Assembly (NCBI GenBank): GCA_016217545.1
Contig: JACRHT010000016.1
Span: 496,001-560,000, forward strand
Length of the DNA: 64,000 bases
Direction of reading: 5' to 3'
Source of the DNA: Opitutia bacterium
GTDB lineage: Bacteria; Verrucomicrobiota; Verrucomicrobiia; Opitutales; Opitutaceae
Shown here: piece by piece, positions 9,099-18,700 of the stretch
Position numbering within the stretch: position 1 is the first letter of the stretch
Layout of the letters: each line of letters begins with the position of its first letter
The notes under the pieces: model-generated
The model's database searches: none
Told to the model about the DNA's origin: nothing
Seen by the model: the letters and a program-made list of their open reading frames with translations, nothing else
Position numbers and translations under genes: made by a program

Positions 9099-10178
9099 AT
9101 GGCCACTCCCACCCTGCGAACCCTGGCCCGCGAACTGGGCCTCTCCCGCACCACGGTATCCGACGCGTTGCGCGGCTCGCCGCGCGTGAAGCCCGAGACC
9201 GTCGAGCGCGTGCGCGCCGCCGCCAAAGCCGCCGGCTACGACCGTAATCCGCTCGCCGGCGCGGTCATGTCGTTCCTGCGCCGCTCCTGCGGGCAGCAAT
9301 TCCGCGGCGTGCTGGCGGTCATCGAAATCGTCGCCGACAACCAGACGGAAAACGCGAAGCGCTACAACGACGCCGTGTTCCAGGGCGTGTCCGACAAGGC
9401 GGCGCAACTGGGCTTCAAGGTCGACCGCTTCCAGATCGGCGCGGCGGGACTGAAGCTCAACCGGCTCGACTCGATCCTGCTCACCCGCGGGATCAACGGC
9501 CTGATCGTGCTGCCCGCGGCGGGTTTTCCCGACCTCACCGGCCTCAGCTGGTCGCGCTACACGGCGGTCTACGTCGACTACTTCGTCGACAGCCCGCCGA
9601 TGCACTGCGTGTGCTCGGACCACTATCGCTCGATGATCGGCCTGTTGCGCGAATTGCACGCGCGCGGGTTCCGTCGGCCCGGCATGTTCATCGAGACGTC
9701 GCTCGACGAGCGCCTGCACTTCCGCTGGGAAGGCGCGTTCCTCGCCCTGCAACACTACCTGCCGGAAATTTCCAAGGTGCCGATCCTCCGCGCGGAGGGC
9801 GTGAACTTCGAGGTGTTCCGCCCGTGGTTCGAGCATTACAAGCCCGACGTCGTGCTCGGCCACTTCCCGGACGCGCTGGCGTGGATGAAGCGCTGCGGCG
9901 CGAAGGTCCCGCGCACCCACAGTTTCGTCTGCCTGAATTCACTCCGCACCGACGGCAGCTGCGCCGCGTTGGATTTCCAAGCGCCGCAACTCGGCGCCCG
10001 CGCGACGGAGCTCGTCACCGGTCACCTGATGCACAGCGAATTCGGCATCCCGCCGCAGCCGTCGCTGACGACGATCCCCGCCCGCCTGACCGAAGGCCCG
10101 ACACTGCGCACGCGCGAAGCGACCACCGCGACGGCAGCGTCCCCGCGCCGACGCAAGAGCGTCACGGCCGGCGCCTGA
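9099..10178 (+). CDS. LacI-family transcriptional regulator
   Basis: 359 residues. The N-terminal helix-turn-helix is clear (LRTLARELGLSRTTVSDALR, residues ~6-25), followed by the hinge-helix region KAAGYDRNPLAGAVMS. Residues ~65-335 form the periplasmic-binding-protein-like sensor with GLIVLPAAGF and PGMFIETSLDERLHFRWEGA. The C-terminus ends in a Thr/Arg-rich tail. LacI-type regulators bind a sugar or oligosaccharide and usually repress adjacent catabolic genes. The divergent lyase, 158 bp away, is the likeliest target, and the + strand GH genes are other candidates. The effector cannot be inferred. Confidence 0.9.
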   Translation: MATPTLRTLARELGLSRTTVSDALRGSPRVKPETVERVRAAAKAAGYDRNPLAGAVMSFLRRSCGQQFRGVLAVIEIVADNQTENAKRYNDAVFQGVSDKAAQLGFKVDRFQIGAAGLKLNRLDSILLTRGINGLIVLPAAGFPDLTGLSWSRYTAVYVDYFVDSPPMHCVCSDHYRSMIGLLRELHARGFRRPGMFIETSLDERLHFRWEGAFLALQHYLPEISKVPILRAEGVNFEVFRPWFEHYKPDVVLGHFPDALAWMKRCGAKVPRTHSFVCLNSLRTDGSCAALDFQAPQLGARATELVTGHLMHSEFGIPPQPSLTTIPARLTEGPTLRTREATTATAASPRRRKSVTAGA

Positions 10179-10339
10179 TCTCCGTTAACCGGACCGAGCT
10201 CCAAGTGGAGCAAAGCGCCGTCACCTCGCGCATGGCCACGCTGCGGAAGATGCGACTGGCCTGCACGCCATCCAGTTAGCGCGGCGCACGCCATCCGTCC
10301 CGATTGAGTCAGGCGCGGGGCGGGGCGAAGCCTCCGCGG

Positions 10340-11374
10340 TTAGCGGCTTTTCTCGTTCCTGACCTGATCAAGCGCGCGGCGAAACTCACTCCGGTCGGCG
10401 TGTCCCGAGAGATGAAATCGCCGGACGAATTGGCTGACGCTCGCCGGTTGCCCCATCTGTAGTCGCTGCGCGAGCCAGCCGTTGCTCACCGACGTCGCTT
10501 GCTTCATCGCCGCCGCCACTTCGACCTTTTCGCGCGCCGAATACTGTTCCGGCAGCTTGTTTAATTTCACCCCGAGGACCCGGGCGACCTGCTGCAGTTT
10601 CTCCTCCCACACCTGCGCGCGCGCCTCGGCCAACGCCTCGCGATCGGCTCCGAGCAGTTCGAACCGGCTCCCTTTCGCGTCCGCGCTGGGTAGGTTCTTC
10701 TTCAACTCGCGCCGGAACTCGTCGGAGCCGACCACCCAGCCGCGACTGAGCCGGCCGAATCGCTTTTCACGCAACTTAAGATCCTCCTCGGCCAAGTGCG
10801 CGAGATAGGCGTGGTAACGCTTCCAGCCTGCCGCCGTGTCCGGCAACTGCCCGCTTTGCGCGAGAATCGTCTCCGACACCAGACAGCGCGGACGCTCGCG
10901 TTGCGGAAAATGATGCAGGCTGCTCCAGCGGTGGCGGGCCAGATCGTCCGCCGGCACGGCCTTCGCGCGCACCGGATTCAAATGGATGTAGTGAGCCAGC
11001 TCTCGCGTGATGCGCGGGCTGCCGTAGGCGCAACGATTCGCCGTGAAGACCCGGCGGATGCGCTCCGTCAGTTCGCGGTTCTCGCGTTCACGCCGACTTG
11101 GTTCACGCCGGCGCCTCAGCCAATCGTAATAACCGCTGCGCGAGACCAGCAACGCCTCGCACAGCCAGGCCACGTTGTAGGAGCCGCTCATCTGGGCAAT
11201 CCGGGCATACCTCTTGTCGGCGGTTCGGAGAGGATGCCCAGCGATTTTTTTAGGACTTCGCGCTGCTTGAGCAGTTTCGCGTTTTCGGCGCGCAGACGTT
11301 CCACCTCGGCCTGCAACGCCTCCACGGTTGGCTGAGCCGCTGCACCGCTGCCACCTTGGCCGCACTGCGGCCAC
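10340..11374 (-). pseudogene. Chimeric transposase remnant: IS3 OrfB N-terminus fused to RAYT-type C-terminus
   Basis: One open frame joins two unrelated transposase pieces. Residues ~62-127 (bases ~11191-10994) are the start of an IS3-family OrfB, with CEALLVSRSGYYDWLRRR and RVFTANRCAYGSPRITRELA. At about base 10993 the sequence switches directly to HYIHLNPVRAKAVPADD and HRWSSLHHF, typical of the C-terminal half of Y1/REP-associated tyrosine transposases. A charged C-terminal helical region follows to the stop. The IS3 catalytic DDE domain and the RAYT HUH/Tyr N-terminal catalytic part are both missing, so neither activity should remain. The junction looks like a deletion or recombination, not a programmed fusion. 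Confidence 0.75.
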
Positions 11375-11465
11375 TGCTCCGCCACAGCTTCAGCGCTTCG
11401 CGCTTATACTCGGCATCGTAACGAGCATGCCCGCCACCGGACCTGCCCACATGGGTGTTTTTCAT
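11188..11465 (-). pseudogene. IS3-family OrfA remnant with frameshift
   Basis: The first part (11465 to ~11345) reads GGHARYDAEYKREALKLWRS and continues SGRSAAKVAA, the helix-turn-helix part of an IS3 OrfA. The continuation lies in another frame (~11345 to 11188) as EALQAEVERLRAENAKLLKQ and REVLKKSLGILSE, the leucine-zipper tail of the same protein. A single indel near 11340-11345 therefore breaks the gene. It is continuous with the truncated OrfB start of the chimeric remnant, so ~10994-11465 is one degenerate IS3 copy. Confidence 0.75.
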
Positions 11466-12392
11466 CAGGGACTCTTTCGTTTTGTCCCCAACCCCGCGTC
11501 CGTCAAATCAGGGTAACCTCAAGGTCTACCCTAGCGTCGCAGCCGCCCAACTCGCCAGCTTCGACTACCTGTATTTGCGAGCGCCGCGTTGATAAGCCGC
11601 GCGCGGTCACGTCCCTAACATTTAACAAATCGGGGGGGCCTCGCCTCGAGATCGATCTGCCATAGCCCGAAGCGCCGAAGCACACTTGGCCAAACCTCGT
11701 TCTGAAACTTCACGTGAGGTGGATTGTCTGGGCCAACGATATAGTTGCGCAGGCGCTTTCGGGGAAGACGGTAAACTTGGTCTGCCCCTTTCGAGCGTGG
11801 ACAACGTCCATCTCGACACCTTAGGGCGCCGGGTTTGGCTTCAATTGGAAATGCGGGCGCTGCGAGCGGCGCTGCAGACCAAAGAGGAACGTAGCGAATC
11901 TGCTTCTTCCCGCAGAATTCGCACTCGTCGTATTCGCCGAAAGCGCGGCCTTCGTCCAACTGAAGGTCGGCGACCGCCGCAAGACCCCATCCCTTGTGCG
12001 GCACTCCGGGTTGGGTGTTCACCGGCATCGGCGGAAATTCAAGTTGAACCGGCTAGGCCTCCCAATCGAAATTCTCCGAACATAGCCGGTTTGAGTCGCG
12101 TGGCTTTACTTGCTTCGAGATGAACTCTGCTGCCTTGGCTGGTGCGGAGGAATTCAGGTTGCCGAGGACAGCAGGTTCAGGGGCGGGAGTTCTTGTTGCC
12201 GCGTTCGGATGGTAAGCAGCACGTGCAATGCGTCACCTCTGCCGCGAGAAGCTTCACCGTGCGTCATTTTCCAAATCGCCTGGCACGCTGCCCGCGATTG
12301 GTTGCCGCATTCCCTCACCGTGCTTTGGTTGGCTCGTGGGGTTCACTTATTCTTCGATTCGCGTGCCTCGTCGCCCGCAATTGGGTGCCGCG
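11466..12392. other. Decayed accessory DNA without a confident gene
   Basis: About 0.93 kb between the transposase remnants and the first toxin operon. Base composition is more AT-rich than the flanking CAZyme genes. The only piece with a protein-like signature is the fragment at 11615-12028. Other open frames are short, overlap on both strands and lack recognisable motifs. No RNA gene or clear terminator was recognised. Confidence 0.5.
11615..12028 (-). pseudogene. Possible remnant of a small cysteine-motif protein
   Basis: 137-codon frame. The N-terminal part, KGWGLAAVADLQLDEGRAFG then YDECEFCGKKQIRYV, reads like the start of small hypothetical proteins with a CxxC motif followed by IRYV. 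In such proteins a second cysteine-containing segment normally follows. Here the sequence after RYVPL becomes low-complexity and the expected second Cys region is not evident, so it looks truncated or frameshifted. No function is assigned. Confidence 0.3.
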
Positions 12393-12701
12393 TTAGTCCG
12401 AATCCGCGATTTGAAGGATGGAGCCGGTAGCAATCACCCTGTCTTCTCGAAGACTAAAAGAATCTCCAACCCTCAGCCGGTCCATCACGGTGTCCGGCCG
12501 CAGGAAAAAGATTGGCACAGTAATTTTCTGCCCGGGCCAAACATCCCCATGGTTTTCAAGAACAATCCCGCAATCGTGGGCCTCCCCTGAATGCTCGAAT
12601 ATGCAGCCAAATACCGGCCTTACGATGGGGGATTTTCGACCGCCGTCCTCAGTTTTAAGAAACTGCAGCTCGGCTAGGATATCTGTGCGGGTATGCTTCA
12701 T
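12393..12701 (-). CDS. Stand-alone EF-Tu domain III-like protein, candidate immunity protein of the upstream RHS toxin
   Basis: 102 residues. The protein parallels domain III of elongation factor Tu: FLKTEDGGRKSPI corresponds to the EF-Tu stretch SKDEGGRHTP, VWPGQKITV to VMPGDN, and DSFSLREDRVIATGSILQI to the FAIREGGRTVGAG end of the domain. No GTPase domain is present. The ATG lies one base after the TAA of the RHS gene and is preceded by AGAGGT at good spacing, so the two genes are almost certainly co-translated. Immunity genes sit exactly there in polymorphic toxin loci. Role as immunity protein or target mimic is inference; the homology to EF-Tu domain III is seen in the sequence. Confidence 0.7.
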   Translation of the reverse strand: MKHTRTDILAELQFLKTEDGGRKSPIVRPVFGCIFEHSGEAHDCGIVLENHGDVWPGQKITVPIFFLRPDTVMDRLRVGDSFSLREDRVIATGSILQIADSD

Positions 12702-12702
12702 T

Positions 12703-15700
12703 TTAACCTCTTTTCCCTACGCCCGCGCCCCCTGCTCGAATTGTAGGAAGTTTAGGAGGCAGCGGTGTTGCCGGCAACGCCGTGGGCGGAGCTAACTTCG
12801 GCAGCTGCTCCGTGGGGACCACGACCGCCGGAATTCCACGGTCAACGGAAGCCCGAAGCAAGGGATTTTCGACTAACGTTGTTGGTGCATCAGTGCGGAT
12901 GATCGTGTAAGGCCCCTCATATAGACCCGTGCCGTAAGTCTGTCGGGCATACGAGGCGGCGCCCTCAGCTGAGGTCGAAAAATACTTTACCTCGGTTCCC
13001 ATCGGATTTCGGAACGTTTGGGTGGCCGCTAAGTCCGCCGCCTCAGCCGGAGAGACCGCACGGTAAAGCGGAGTTGTGCTACTTGCCGCTTCCGAAGAAA
13101 TCGTCAACGTGCGCGAGGCCGAACCCAATGAGCTGAGTATGGGTGCCGCCTCAATCACTGCCGCCGAGCCCAGATTCATCATTCCTTCTGCGCCAAGTTG
13201 GAAGGAATAGGACGATACATCGACGTTGGACTGAACGGCTGCGCCGATCGCACGTCCGCCCAGCTCTGGGCTGACAGCAAAGGCAAGTGCAACACCAGCC
13301 CCGTAAAGCGAGTCCCGTCCGGAGCCGTAATTTTGCCCGTCGCTGAAAGTGTAGTCAACGAACCTCAGCGAACCGGGCGTCGTGGACGGAGTCATCGCCA
13401 GGTTCCTCATGCTACTCGCAAGCTGACTACTTATCGTCGACAGATTGGCTGCAGTGACTGACTGCATCGCTCCCTGCATTGCCGCGAGGGAGTTCGAGAT
13501 TACCGCAGCGGCGAACGCCGCGTTCATAGCGGCCCGCTCACTTGACGTAGGCGTGTGAAAGCTCCCATCGGATCCGATGATAACATCCATGAACCCCATA
13601 TCGTTTCGATCGCCTGAACCGGTGAGGGCCGTAGAGCCAGTGAACTGATCAATCCCCCAACCAACTCCGGTGCCGCCATCGACGTCTTTGGTATCCAGGC
13701 CCAACCTGTCCCAAGAGTTCACGCCATTATTTCGACAGAACGCGTAGAGATTCAGTCCGCCCTGCTCCTCGCTCGGGTCGCGGTTCACGAACCGACCTAA
13801 GCTCGGGCTGTAATATCTTAGGCCGTAGTAGACCAGACCCGTCTCGTTGTCGGTGTATTTGGTGGAGAAACGGAACGGGTTGGACTGTGCGACCGGGCCT
13901 TCGGCACGGAGCGTCTCGCCGAATGGGCCGTATTCGTAGAGGGCGGAAAAGGCCCCCGTCGCCGGGTTGACCAGTCCGCCGAGATTGCCGTTGGCGTCGT
14001 AGACGACGGCATGCGCGCCCTGCCCGAAAAGCCAAACCTGCAAGAGAGCTCCCACGCCGCCCGAACGCACGAGGTCCCCGACAACATCGAGACCCCAATG
14101 GTAGGCACCGGCAAGCGTCAGCGTGCTGCCGGAGACGGTGTATTCGGCGATGAGATTCCAGCCGTCGTAGATGAAGCGGCGCTCGCCTTGGAGCACCCAG
14201 CCGGAGCTCCACGTGAAGGCTTGTTTGGAAACTCGGCGGCCTTGGTGGTCGTAGGTAAAGACGAAACGCTGGTTGGGCGCGCCGAGCGAGGCGGCAACGG
14301 CGGTGGTCTGGATGGAGACGAGTCGATTCTCGGCGTCCCAAGTGTAGTCCCATTGCTCGTCAGAGGTGAGGTTGCCGTCGAAGTCGTATTGGTAGGTTTG
14401 TCCGGTGCGGGCTAGGTAGACGCCGCGCGTGTTGCTACCACCGTAGGAGCTGGCGGTGGTCAGGCTGAGCCAGAGCGCGGCGGTGGCGTTGTTGGCGCAG
14501 AAGGCGGTGGAAAAGTATTCGCCTTGGCGGGCGACGCCGGTGGCGGATCCGTTGACCGATACGGTGGCGGCAGCGGGGGCGAGTCCGGTGACAGCGACCG
14601 AGCCGTGCGGACTGCGAGTGGCGATCTGGTTGAGGGGACTGCTGGTGTAGCCGGTAGCGTGGCTGTCCACGGACGAACTGATGCGGTTGCCGATATTGTC
14701 GAAGCTGAAGCCGTAGTCGCGTTGGCCGACGGGCTGCGAGAGGTCGGTCGGATTGGTGCCGTGGTAGCTCTTGGCGGAGGTGACTTCGGAGCGGTCGTCG
14801 TAGGTCCATTTGGTGACGAGGCCGCCGCCGATGTAGCGATTGAACATGTTGCCGGATTGAATGAGCTCGGTGCGGCGGAGCAGGCTGTCGTAGGCGTAGT
14901 CGAACTTGGCGAGGGTGGCGGTAGAGAACTTCGTCTCCAGCACATCGAGGTTGTCAGCGTTGGTGAGATAGGTGCGAGTCTGCGTCCAGCCGGAGGCGGT
15001 GTCGGCAATGGAGGCCAGCAGCGTGGAGTTGGGGGTATAGGCGTAGTTGAAGGTCGTCCCGTCGGCGCTGACCGCGTTAAGACGGCCGTAAGAGTCGTAG
15101 CCGTAGCTGGAAGTGATGTCGGTGCCGGTGCCGCTCGCACCGCTGAGAGAGTAGCCTTGGTAGCGGCCGACGACGCCAGAAGTCTGGTAGCTTCGGGAGA
15201 GGACACGACTGGCGAAGGTGCTCGGAAGCGTCTCCGACGTCGGCAACATGGTCGTGGCACCATAGGCGAATGATCGCGTGCCGGTGGCGTCGGTGACGGT
15301 GGCGGTTTGGCCGAGGCGGTTGTGGGTGTAGCTGAGGTCGGGCGTGGAGTCGGAGTAATCGAGGCCGGTTTGCTCGCCGGTCACGGCCGAATAAGAATAC
15401 GTGGTCGTGACGTTGCGCGCCCACGTGCGGGTCTTGAGCTGGAGACGGGCGTCGTAGGTGTAGCTGACGGTTTTGTTGGCGGCGTCCGTCTTGCTGGTAA
15501 GGGTGCCAGTGGCGGGGTCGTAGGCCCAAGTGGTGAGGTCGGCGGGGCCGGCGGTGGCGGGCCAGGTGGGCTGGCCCCAGTCGCTGCCGCCACGGAAGGT
15601 GGCCATCGCGGTGCGTTCGCCATAGGCGCTGTAGTCGTAAGCGACCGGGTAGGTGGTCGCGCCCCATTGGGTGCCGATTTCGCCGCGTGCGGTGTAACTG

Positions 15701-18700
15701 AAGTAACGGGTCTTGCCCTGCGCATTGGTCTCGGCGGTGAGGCGGCCGGTGGCGGCGCTGTAGGTGTAGCTGGTCTGGTTGCCGGCGGTATCCTTCTTGA
15801 ACTGCACCTTTCCGGCGGCGCCGATGTTGCCGTTGGGATAGTAGGCGGTCTCGGCGTTGCCGGTGCGGGGATCGACTTCGCCGATGAGGCGGCGGAAGTG
15901 GTCGTAGGTGTAGCTGTAGGTGAGATTTTGCGCGGTCTGCTTTTTGAGGAGCAGGCCGTTGCGGGTCCAAGTGATGTCGTCGACTGAGGAGCCGGGCACG
16001 TCGGTCGTGACGGTGACGAGGCGGGCCGGGCGATTGAGCGTGGTCGTGGCAACGGTGGCGTTGCCGAAGAGGTCGTAGTTGTGCGCCTGTAGAAACGCGA
16101 TTCCGCCAGCGTAGTTGCCGCCGGCGTAGGGCAGCAGGCGGGTGAGCTGCTTGGATTGCTGAAGCGGCGTGGCGCTGTTGTCTTGGTTGTAGACGTAGTT
16201 GAGGGTCTGCGTCCACCATGCGCCACCGGCGCTAACGATAGTGGTTTCGGACTTCTGGATCCGGTCCATCGAAGCGAGGTCAAGCTGGCCGTTGGCATTC
16301 ACGTCCAAACCGGAGAATTCGAGTTCGCCGAGGGCGTTGTAGGTGTAGAGGGTGTTGGCGAGGTTGGTTTGCTCGAGCCGGACGAGCTGGCCGAAAGTGT
16401 TGTAGACGGAGATTTTGTTGAAGGTGATGCCGGCCAGCGTGGTTGGGCGCTCTTCGCGGGTGCTGCGACCGAGCCAATCGCGATAGGATTTCACCCAGCG
16501 AGGAGAGCTGGCGGTGGCGAGGTTGGTTTGCTGGATAACGGAGCCGCCGGTGCCGATCGACTTGCTACAATGCTCGGCGACGATGGCGGTGCCGGTGACG
16601 GAGGCAGTCGAGCCGTCGCGCAGGCGGCTGACGACTTTCGTCGCGCCGCCGGGCAACGTGGCGGTGACGGTGCGACCGGCGTTGGTGTAGGCGTAGGTGG
16701 TGGAAAGGCCGTCCTCAGCGGTTTCGGAAACGAGCTGACCAGCGAGATTGTAGGAGGCGCTGGACACACGGCCGGGCTGGTTGTTCGACGCGAGAACGGC
16801 GGTCTGGGTGACGCGACCAAGAAGGTCCACGGTATAAACCGTGCGGAGCGCGGGTTGCCCGGGCCAAATCGGCGTCTCGCCGGGCTGACCCAACTCTTCG
16901 CGCTCGGTGACTTGGTTGAGCGCGTTGTAGGTGTATTTGGTGATAGTGCCGTCGGGTCGCGTTTCCGCGCGGAGCCGGCCGGCGACATAGGTGCCGCTCC
17001 AGAGTTCGCCGGTGTGGGTCTGCTTCGAGGCAAGTGTGCCGTCGATGTTGTAAGCGCGCTTTTCCCAGCCGATGAGTTGGAAACTGGTGCCGCCGACGAA
17101 GACGTAGGTGAGGTTCAGCACCGGGCGGGCGAACACGTCGTAGATGGTCTGCGTGCGGAGCGATTTGAACGGCACCATCCACACGGGATCGATCGCGGTG
17201 GTGGAAATCGTATCGGTCGTAAACTGCACCGCTCCCATGCCAGGATTGGTCGAGGCACCCGTGAGAAAAGTGTCGCAACGCGCGCTGCCGGCTCCGGGAG
17301 CGAAACCCGTTTGCGACCACTGCGTGGTGCTTTCGGTGTAGTCTGCGTAGGTGCCGGTGTGGTAACTGGCGGAGGTGCGGGTGCCGTCGGGATTGGTCTG
17401 CGAGTAGAGTTTGCCGGCGTAGTCGGGGTTGGCCCACGATGCGAAGGTGCGCGTGACGGTGGTTTCGTAGGCGGAGGCGCCGGAGTAGGCGCGCTGGGTG
17501 CGGGTGACAATGGGCGCGTCGCCACTGGGCCAAACCGAGTAGGCGGTGGAAAGGCTTATGGGCAGCGGATCGAAAACGGGGAACCCGTTAGAGGGGTCGA
17601 CTGTGGCCGTAGGCGTCGCGTAGTAGACGCGGCCAACGGAGGTTGCGCCAACCTGGGTTTCAACTCCGGCAAGCTGGGACAGGAAGCTGAGGCCGGGAAC
17701 GATTTGCACATTCGCATTCGTGGCGATGCTCTCGGCGGCGTAGGCATAGGACATCACTTGCGCGGTGCCGGAAGTTTCGCTCGGCGCATCGTCCCACGGA
17801 CGGAGAATTTGCTTCAGTTGGCCGTAGCGCGCGGAGTCCTCGTAGTAGGAGTAGGTTTCCCACGAACCGTCGGGACGGGTGATTTTCTTGAGCTTGCCGA
17901 CGCTGGCGCTGCCGGGTGACCAGTAGACCGCGCCGACGTTGTAGTAGGAGTAGCTACCCGCATGGTAGTCGTAGGTGGTGGTGAGCGCCGCGCCCTGCGG
18001 GTCATTGACTTCGCTGGTGATTTCCGTGCCCCACGGAAACGTCTGAAAGGTCCGCTGCACTTTGCTGACGGTCCCGACAGTAGTGGTTTCGGTCCACTGG
18101 CCACTGGAAGGCGTGGTGGCGACGACCACGACATCGCGCGCGCCGTCGGCCTGGGACATGACGAGCGCGTATTGGCCGGCGCGGAGCTCGCGCTTGATGA
18201 TCCAATGGTCGGTTTTGGTGGCGGGATTGCCGGCGTCGTCGAGATAGGGCTGGGTGCGTTTGAGATCGATGCCGTAGGCGGGATCTAGCGTGCTACCGTT
18301 GGGATTCGGATTGCTAACTTCGTAGGTCACGAAGGGCGTCGCGCCGTTGACGTTCGGCACGTGGTCGGTGTCGGCGGTGATGCCAGTTATCCACGTGTCT
18401 CCCGTGTAGAACTTGATCGAATAACCGCGATTGGCACCGCGCTCGATGATGACGACGACGTTGTCCGCGTCGATGTATTTGAGCGACCCGTCGGCGTAGG
18501 CGGCAGTGTAGATGCCTTGGGCCACTGAGCCGTCGTAGCTCAGCGAAGAGTTCGAGAGGAGCGCGTCGTCGAACTCGCGCTGCCACCAGCGGACTGCGCC
18601 TGCCCAATTGCCGTCGGGCATTGCGCCGAGGCTGATGCCCCAGTTGACCTTCGGTTGCAGAGAAGGATTGGTGCCGTAGCCGGCGGCGAGCGAGAAGAGT

